NCBI RefSeq assembly: GCF_029945925.1
Contig: NZ_JAQSDN010000061.1
Span: 62,001 to 126,000, forward strand
DNA: 64,000 nucleotides
Reading direction: 5' to 3'
From: Polaromonas sp.
Lineage (GTDB): Bacteria; Pseudomonadota; Gammaproteobacteria; Burkholderiales; Burkholderiaceae_C
In this document: positions 58,278-64,000 of the stretch, one piece after another
How positions within the stretch are numbered: position 1 is the first letter of the stretch
Layout: each line of letters starts with the position of its first letter
Program-made: the position numbers and the translations under genes
The notes under the pieces: generated by a model
What the model saw: the letters and a program-made list of their open reading frames with translations, nothing else
Databases searched by the model: none
Told to the model about the DNA's origin: nothing

Positions 58278-59182
58278 GTGGGTCCGCCGGCCAGCCGCTG
58301 GCGCTGGCCCGCTCCTTCCTGTTCGTGCCTGCGACCCGGCCCGAGCGCTTCGCCAAGGCGCTGGCCTCGGGCGCCGACGCCGTCATCATCGACCTCGAAG
58401 ACGCGGTCGCCCCCGGCGAGAAGGCGCAGGCGCGGCAACTGCTGGCGCAGGCCTGGGCTGGCCTCGCGCCGGCCGGGCGCGCACGCGTGCTGGTGCGTGT
58501 GAATGCGGGCCATACGGTTTGGCATGGCGATGACCTGAACCTGCTGGGCGGGCTGGTTGGGCTGGGCGTGGCCGGCGTGGTGCTGTCCAAGGCTGAACAT
58601 GCGGCCCAGCTCTCGCATGTAGCGGCGGTGCTGGGCTCTGGGTGCGCGCTGGTGCCGCTGATTGAATCTGTTGCCGGCCTCGATGCCGCCGACGCACTGG
58701 CGCGTTGCCCCCAGGTGCTGCGGCTGGCTTTTGGCAACCTCGACTTTCAGGCCGATGCCGGCCTGGCTTGCGGACCCGACGAATCCGAACTGACGGCGGT
58801 TCGGCTGGCGGTGCTGCTGGCTTCGCGCCGCGCGCAGCTCCCTTCACCGATCGACGGTGTGACGGCGGACACGCAGGACACGGAACAACTCGCGCGCGAT
58901 CTGCTGCGCAGCCGCCGCGGCGGCTTTGGTGCCAAGCTGTGTATTCATCCCTCGCAGGTGGCGGCGGTCAATGCTGCATTCACCCCCAGCCCGACCGAGA
59001 TCGACTGGGCGCGTCGCGTGCTGGCTGCCAGTGATGCCGCAGGCGGTGGCGTGGTCAGCCTCGACGGCCGCATGGTGGATGCGCCGGTGTTGCTGCTCGC
59101 GCAGCGCACGCTGGCCCGTGCAGCCGATGCAGCCAATGCAGCCGATGCAGCGCATGGGCATGGAGGGCCGGACCATGCCTGA
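58274..59182 (+). CDS. CitE-like CoA-ester lyase (citramalyl/malyl-CoA lyase type)
   Basis: A 302-residue TIM-barrel enzyme: ARSFLFVPATRPERFAKAL and DAVIIDLEDAVAPGEKAQAR are the CitE start with the LEDAV acid, RVNAGHTVWHGDD an active-site Arg, LVPLIESVAGL and LAFGNLDFQADAG the metal-binding Glu and Asp, and KLCIHPSQVAAV the end. It would split a CoA ester such as citramalyl-CoA into acetyl-CoA and pyruvate. The C-terminus has a tandem AADAANAADAAHG, coded by 9-bp repeats. Confidence 0.86.
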   Translation: MSGSAGQPLALARSFLFVPATRPERFAKALASGADAVIIDLEDAVAPGEKAQARQLLAQAWAGLAPAGRARVLVRVNAGHTVWHGDDLNLLGGLVGLGVAGVVLSKAEHAAQLSHVAAVLGSGCALVPLIESVAGLDAADALARCPQVLRLAFGNLDFQADAGLACGPDESELTAVRLAVLLASRRAQLPSPIDGVTADTQDTEQLARDLLRSRRGGFGAKLCIHPSQVAAVNAAFTPSPTEIDWARRVLAASDAAGGGVVSLDGRMVDAPVLLLAQRTLARAADAANAADAAHGHGGPDHA

Positions 59183-59364
59183 GAAGGGTTTGTCCGAATG
59201 TTTTCCGGAGCCGCTCGCCGCAAGATGGGCGCTGTACCTCCAACCGGCGACACGGGGCATTTCCCCAGCGGGAGACCCGACGCGACGCTGCTGCACATCC
59301 CTACCCGGGCATCGGTTTGTACGTATGGAGATCGAGCGCTGACAAGCCTATATTCCCATCCAGA

Positions 59365-59390
59365 CGGATGTTCAATCCGCCCCTTTTTTT
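59365..59390 (+). terminator. Possible weak terminator before dctP
   Basis: CGGAT-GTTCA-ATCCG forms a short 5-bp stem followed by CCCCTTTTTTT, 14 bp before the dctP start. It might trim read-through from the lyase gene. The rest of the 59183-59404 gap shows nothing convincing. Confidence 0.3.
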
Positions 59391-59392
59391 AA

Positions 59393-60415
<1,023 letters not shown>

Positions 60416-60423
60416 CCACAAGG

Positions 60424-60448
60424 AAAGGGCCCGCCTGGCGGGCCCTTT
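60424..60448 (+). terminator. Intra-operon hairpin between dctP and dctQ
   Basis: AAAGGGCCCG and CGGGCCCTTT form a perfect 10-bp stem with a CCTGG loop, 8 bp after the dctP stop, followed only by GT. It could end part of the transcripts or protect the dctP message so more receptor than permease is made. Confidence 0.6.
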
Positions 60449-60456
60449 GTACATTT

Positions 60457-60993
60457 ATGCGTTGGCTAGAACATTTCGAGGAAGGCCTGATCACCTTCCT
60501 GATGGCGGCGATGACCCTGGTCACCTTCATGCAGGTGATTGCGCGTTACGTTTTCAACTACAGCTTTGTCTGGGCGCTGGAACTCACCGGCGTCATGTTT
60601 GCGTGGCTGATTTTTGTGGGCATGTCCTACGGCGTGCGCGTCGGTGCGCATATCGGCGTTGATGCCGCGGTCAAGTCGCTGGGGGCCGGCGCTGCACGCG
60701 TGGTCAGCTCCATCGCCATCGTGCTTTGCATCGCCTATGCGCTCATCGTCGCTTTCGGCAGCTTTCAGTATGTGCACAAGATATACAGCGTTGGCATCCT
60801 GATGCAGGACATTCCGATCCAGACCTGGATACCGCGCATCATCCTGCCGCTGGGTTTTCTGCTGCTCGCCTTCCGCTTTTCCCAGGTGTTGTGGCGGCTG
60901 GCCACCGGCCAGGACGCCCACCTGCTGGGCGACGAAGCCGAGCAAGCCCTCAAGCTCAAGGACGACCCCTCTTTTGGCGAGGTGCGGAAATGA
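60457..60993 (+). CDS. dctQ: TRAP transporter small permease
   Basis: A 178-residue membrane protein with four hydrophobic helices, the DctQ layout: FEEGLITFLMAAMTLVTFMQVIARYVFNYSFVWALELTG is the usual start. It forms the transporter with DctM and is fed by DctP. It overlaps dctM by 4 bp (ATGA). Confidence 0.9.
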   Translation: MRWLEHFEEGLITFLMAAMTLVTFMQVIARYVFNYSFVWALELTGVMFAWLIFVGMSYGVRVGAHIGVDAAVKSLGAGAARVVSSIAIVLCIAYALIVAFGSFQYVHKIYSVGILMQDIPIQTWIPRIILPLGFLLLAFRFSQVLWRLATGQDAHLLGDEAEQALKLKDDPSFGEVRK

Positions 60994-62267
60994 CCATTGC
61001 CGCGCTCTTCATTCTTCTGTTTGCCTTCATGGCGGTGGGCATGCCGGTCGCGGTGGCGCTCGGCCTGTCCTCCATCCTGACCATCCTGCTGTTTGCACAG
61101 GACTCGCTGGCCTCGCTGACGCTCAAGCTGTTCGAGACTTCCGAGCTGTACACCCTGCTGGCCATTCCGTTTTTCATTCTCGGCGGCAACTTCATGACGA
61201 CGGGTGGTGTGGCGCGCCGCATGATACGGTTCGCCAATGCCTGCATCGGGCACTTTCGTGGTGGCCTGGCCATGGCGTCGGTGCTGGCCTGCATGTTGTT
61301 CGCAGCGGTGTCGGGCTCATCGCCCGCCACGGTCGTGGCGGTGGGTGCCATCGTGATCGCCGGCATGGTCAAGGCCGGCTACCCGCAGAACTTTGCCGCG
61401 GGGGTCATCTGCAACGCCGGCACGCTCGGCATCCTGATCCCGCCCTCCATCGTGATGGTGGTCTACGGCGCCGCCACCGAGACCTCGGTCGGCAAGCTCT
61501 TCATGGCCGGCGTCATACCGGGCATCCTGCTCGGCCTGATGCTCATGCTGGCCATTTACGTGCGTGCCCGCATGCTCGACCTGCCGCGCCAGCCGCGTGC
61601 GCCCCTGGGCGAGATCCTGAAAGCCGGCCGCGACTCGCTCTGGGGCCTGCTGCTGATCGTCATCATCCTGGGCGGCATCTACGGCGGCATCTTCACGCCG
61701 ACCGAAGCCGCGGCGGTGGCCGCGATCTACGCCTTCTTCATTGCCGTGTTCGTCTACCGCGACATCGGCATGAAACAGGTGCCCAAGGTACTGCTGGATT
61801 CCGGCAAGGTCACCATCATGCTGATGTTCATCGTGGCCAATGCACTGCTGTTTGCGCATGTGCTGACGACCGAACGCATTCCGCAGACCATTGCCGAAAC
61901 CATCATCGGCTGGGGCATGCCGGCCTGGCAGTTCCTCGTGGTGGTCAACATCCTGTTGCTGATCGCCGGCATGTTCATGGAGCCGACCGGCATCATCCTG
62001 ATCATGGCGCCCATCCTGTTTCCCATTGCCACGCGGCTGGGCATAGACCCTGTTCACCTGGGCATCATCATGGTGGTGAACCTGGAGATAGGCATGGTGA
62101 CGCCGCCCATAGGGTTGAACCTGTTTGTCACCGCGGGCATCACCAAGATGTCCATCCTCGGTGTGGCGCGCGCGGCCCTGCCGTGGACGCTGGTGCTGTT
62201 GCTGTTCCTGATGATCATCACCTACGTGCCGGCCATCACCATGTTCCTGCCCAACATGCTGTTCTGA
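60990..62267 (+). CDS. dctM: TRAP transporter large permease
   Basis: A 425-residue protein with about twelve helices. FAAVSGSSPATVVAVGAIVIAGMVKAGY and GTLGILIPPSIVMVVYG are the first family blocks, and MEPTGIILIMAPILFP, MVTPPIGLNLFV the second. It carries out sodium-driven uptake. It ends the long rightward run and is followed by a strong terminator. Confidence 0.94.
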   Translation: MTIAALFILLFAFMAVGMPVAVALGLSSILTILLFAQDSLASLTLKLFETSELYTLLAIPFFILGGNFMTTGGVARRMIRFANACIGHFRGGLAMASVLACMLFAAVSGSSPATVVAVGAIVIAGMVKAGYPQNFAAGVICNAGTLGILIPPSIVMVVYGAATETSVGKLFMAGVIPGILLGLMLMLAIYVRARMLDLPRQPRAPLGEILKAGRDSLWGLLLIVIILGGIYGGIFTPTEAAAVAAIYAFFIAVFVYRDIGMKQVPKVLLDSGKVTIMLMFIVANALLFAHVLTTERIPQTIAETIIGWGMPAWQFLVVVNILLLIAGMFMEPTGIILIMAPILFPIATRLGIDPVHLGIIMVVNLEIGMVTPPIGLNLFVTAGITKMSILGVARAALPWTLVLLLFLMIITYVPAITMFLPNMLF

Positions 62268-62298
62268 GCCGCGCCGGACCTGCCGGCGAACCGATGAG

Positions 62299-62323
62299 CG
62301 CCGCCCCCATGGGCGGCGTTTTT
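62299..62323 (+). terminator. Rho-independent terminator after dctM
   Basis: CGCCGCCC-CCAT-GGGCGGCG followed by five T, 31 bp after the dctM stop. An unambiguous end of the TRAP operon. Confidence 0.88.
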
Positions 62324-62336
62324 CGTGGAGGCTTGA

Positions 62337-62395
62337 TATAAAATCGGCCTCCAGCCCAGGCGGGATAAGCGCAGGCAGCTATAAAAACAGTAGTA
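62337..62395 (-). repeat. 57-bp dispersed repeat, copy 9
   Basis: Reverse strand: TACTACTGTTTTTATAGCTG, CCTGCGCTTATCCCGCCTGG, GCTGGAGGCCGATTTTATAT. Intergenic, close to the family consensus. Confidence 0.8.
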
Positions 62396-62451
62396 AATCT
62401 TCTGGAGCTGCCTCCACGGTAGCCAGGTGATGCTTCGCAGGGCATGTATCG

Positions 62452-62736
62452 TTAAGGCAGCGTCCCGTACAGGTCCCGCCACTCCGGGTTGGACTTTTCG
62501 ATCATCGCCACCTTCCACTCCCGCTTCCAGTTCTTGAGCTGCTTTTCCTTGTGGATGGCCGCTTCGATGGATGGTGTGATCTCGAACCACACGAGTTGAT
62601 CAACAGCGTAGCGGCTCGTGAAGCTCTCGATGGCTGCATTTTTGTGCTCATACACGCGGCGAACCAGGTCGTTGGTAACGCCGATGTACAAGGTGCCGTT
62701 TTTCCCGCTGGCCATGAGATAGACGAAGTAGTCCAT
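62452..62736 (-). CDS. GIY-YIG nuclease-superfamily protein
   Basis: A 94-residue single-domain protein: FVYLMASGKNGTLYIGVTNDLVRRVYEHK carries the GIY-YIG half (YLM and YIGVT), the Arg and the HK; a later Glu (HKEKQLKNWKREWKVAMI) completes the domain. Proteins of this kind are structure-specific nucleases of unknown role. It stands alone between the TRAP terminator and the repeat region. Confidence 0.85.
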   Translation of the reverse strand: MDYFVYLMASGKNGTLYIGVTNDLVRRVYEHKNAAIESFTSRYAVDQLVWFEITPSIEAAIHKEKQLKNWKREWKVAMIEKSNPEWRDLYGTLP

Positions 62737-62758
62737 GGCGCATTGTTGCTGGAATTGT

Positions 62759-62945
62759 CATCTCAGCCCCCAGTCTGTCATCCTGGCTCCCGTTTGTCAT
62801 CCCGGACTCGATCCGGGATCCATGCTGCATGAACCACGGTCGCTGGCAGGCGTGACATGGATTGCGGGTCACGCCCGCAATGACAGGCGAGAGAGGCCTT
62901 CCGGATCTGTCATGCCGGACTTGATCCGGGATCCATGCGACGCAG
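62759..62945. repeat. Cluster of TCATCCCGGACTCGATCCGGG-type hairpin repeats
   Basis: Three or more palindromic units, such as ATTGCGGGTCACGCCCGCAA and GTCATGCCGGACTTGATCCG, in tandem. Same family as 5652; the 62740-63215 gap holds only such repeats. Confidence 0.8.
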
Positions 62946-62979
62946 ACCACCTGCGCAGGGGTGCAGGCTTGGATGGCGG

Positions 62980-63194
62980 GTTAAGTCGAATGGCACTTAC
63001 TTAAGCCGCGAATACCAGGAAACCTGCCAGTCGGGATGACAGGCGGGGACGTGGATGACGCCTGAAGTTGTCATTGCGGACTTGATCCGCAATCCATGCC
63101 TCGCGGGCCTGCCCGGTGGAACATGCGGCATGGATCCCGGCTCAAGGCCGGGATGACAGACTTTTTGGCTTATGTAAGTGCCATTCGGGTTAAG
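62980..63194. repeat. Possible small element with inverted ends
   Basis: The ends TTAAGTCGAATGGCACTTAC (from 62981) and GTAAGTGCCATTCGGGTTAA (to 63193) are imperfect inverted repeats. Between them lies another pair of hairpin units (63069-63160). At about 215 bp with no frame it resembles a non-autonomous element, but no target duplication was established. Confidence 0.45.
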
Positions 63195-63215
63195 TCCGTG
63201 ACGGCCACCCCGGCT

Positions 63216-63857
63216 TCAGCCCGGTTGCGGCGTCTTCGGCGTGTAGTCACAATACGGCGCCACCGCGCACTGCCAGCACAGCGGCTTGCGCGCCAGACAC
63301 ACATAACGCCCGTGCAGGATCAGCCAGTGGTGCGCGTCCACCAGGTACTCGGGCGGAATGCGCTTGAGCAGTGTCAGCTCGACTTCCAGCGGCGTCTTGC
63401 CCGGCGCCAGCCCGGTGCGGTTGCCCATGCGGAAGATATGCGTGTCCACCGCCATGGTCGCCTCGCCAAACGCGGAGTTGAGCACCACGTTGGCCGTCTT
63501 GCGGCCCACGCCGGGCAGGGCCTGCAGTGCTTCGCGGCTGCGCGGTACCTGGCCGCCGTGGTTCTCCACCAGCATGCGGCAGGCTTGCATCAGGTGTTTG
63601 GCCTTGCTCCGGTACAGGCCGATGGTCTTGATGTAGCCCTCCAGCCCTTCCTGGCCCAGGTCCAGAATTTTCTGCGGCGTGTTGGCCACCGGGAACAGCT
63701 TGCGCGTGGCCTTGTTCACGCTCACGTCGGTGGCCTGGGCGCTCAGCAACACGGCCGCCAGCAGCTCGAACACGCTGGTGTATTCCAGTTCGGTCACCGG
63801 CAGGGGGTTGGCGGCTTGGAGCGTGGCAAAAAACGGGGCGATGTCGGCGGTTTTCAT
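63216..63857 (-). CDS. nth: Endonuclease III
   Basis: A 213-residue HhH-GPD glycosylase/AP lyase that removes oxidised pyrimidines. Lys120 (LPGVGRKTANVVL) and Asp138 (AVDTHIFR) sit at the E. coli numbering of the catalytic pair; the C-terminal Cys-x6-Cys-x2-Cys-x5-Cys (CLARKPLCWQCAVAPYC) holds the [4Fe-4S] cluster. ATG 63857 gives a standard start. Length matches the family. Confidence 0.95.
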   Translation of the reverse strand: MKTADIAPFFATLQAANPLPVTELEYTSVFELLAAVLLSAQATDVSVNKATRKLFPVANTPQKILDLGQEGLEGYIKTIGLYRSKAKHLMQACRMLVENHGGQVPRSREALQALPGVGRKTANVVLNSAFGEATMAVDTHIFRMGNRTGLAPGKTPLEVELTLLKRIPPEYLVDAHHWLILHGRYVCLARKPLCWQCAVAPYCDYTPKTPQPG

Positions 63858-63946
63858 GCCCTGCAGTGTATGAGCTGCCCGCGAAGGGAATAAAATGGTG
63901 GGGGTGCTTCAGGTGACCCCGGGCCGGCGTGGCGCCTGGGCGGGGC

Positions 63947-64000
63947 ATGAAAACCCTCGGACGCCCTCAACATTTCACAAGGATTGCCGTTATCCATGGA
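63947..64000 (+). other. Possible start of a gene running off the window
   Basis: An ATG at 63947 opens 18 codons to the window end without a stop, and another ATG at 63997 follows an AAGGA. Too little is visible to assign a family or to be sure that either is used. Confidence 0.2.

Noticed and set aside
59198-59392. 64-codon frame before dctP
   Set aside because: No ribosome site or family resemblance; it runs through the possible terminator.

Overview
This is a GC-rich, gene-dense bacterial segment that looks like a chromosome of the Burkholderiales, most probably the Comamonadaceae (Polaromonas, Rhodoferax or Variovorax type). The evidence is three Bug-type solute receptors, CaiB-type CoA-transferases, a histone-H1-like/SWIB protein, ssrS directly behind zapA, many ATGA-overlapping genes, and several intergenic repeat families that I associate with this family. 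The species is inferred and was not checked against a database.

Layout. 1-6917: end of an AraC regulator and a divergent MFS exporter, then a leftward run of DNA repair (3-methyladenine glycosylase), DMT transporter, DUF6064 membrane protein, aldo/keto reductase, TIM-barrel isomerase and DUF993 protein. 7130-10187: Gfo/Idh/MocA dehydrogenase, Bug receptor and a TetR regulator with a perfect palindromic operator; with the isomerase and DUF993 genes this looks like one uptake and catabolism unit for a sugar-like compound. 10330-17227: small acidic protein, ThDP enzyme, SWIB/histone-like protein, RraA-like protein, ArsR/P450/monooxygenase group, TauE permease. 17303-18152: 6S RNA, zapA and a ZapB-like coiled-coil gene. 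18203-30868: a cobalamin riboswitch followed by twelve tightly packed genes for corrinoid uptake (btuB, btuF, btuC, btuD) and the late steps of adenosylcobalamin synthesis (cobB, cobU, cobO, bluB, cbiB, cobD, cobQ). 30967-32709: K+-channel-like gene, a frameshifted HigB-type toxin with an intact antitoxin, and a lower-GC orphan. 32909-36325: Rad3-type helicase and a Bug receptor. 36451-43448: an FNR-like regulator coupled to a PAS histidine kinase, a CBS gene with a decayed second copy, ppsA and a PfkB kinase, plausibly an oxygen-responsive carbon-metabolism block. 43493-62267: a large acid/CoA-ester catabolism region with a GntR regulator, a YdiJ-like dehydrogenase, serine-glyoxylate-type aminotransferase, Bug receptor, two CaiB transferases, enoyl-CoA hydratase, LysR, a MaoC-like hydratase, acyl-CoA dehydrogenase, MmgE/PrpD protein, CitE-like lyase and a complete TRAP transporter. 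62452-64000: GIY-YIG protein, repeat-rich DNA, and nth.

The most unusual property is invasion by short repeats. One family of about 57 bp occurs at nine places; five lie inside coding sequence with the frame kept and two supply stop codons. A second family of GGGAGAGGG hairpins is read through in-frame in cobQ, the YdiJ-like gene and the leader of btuF. No tRNA, rRNA, CRISPR array, complete insertion sequence or prophage was seen.
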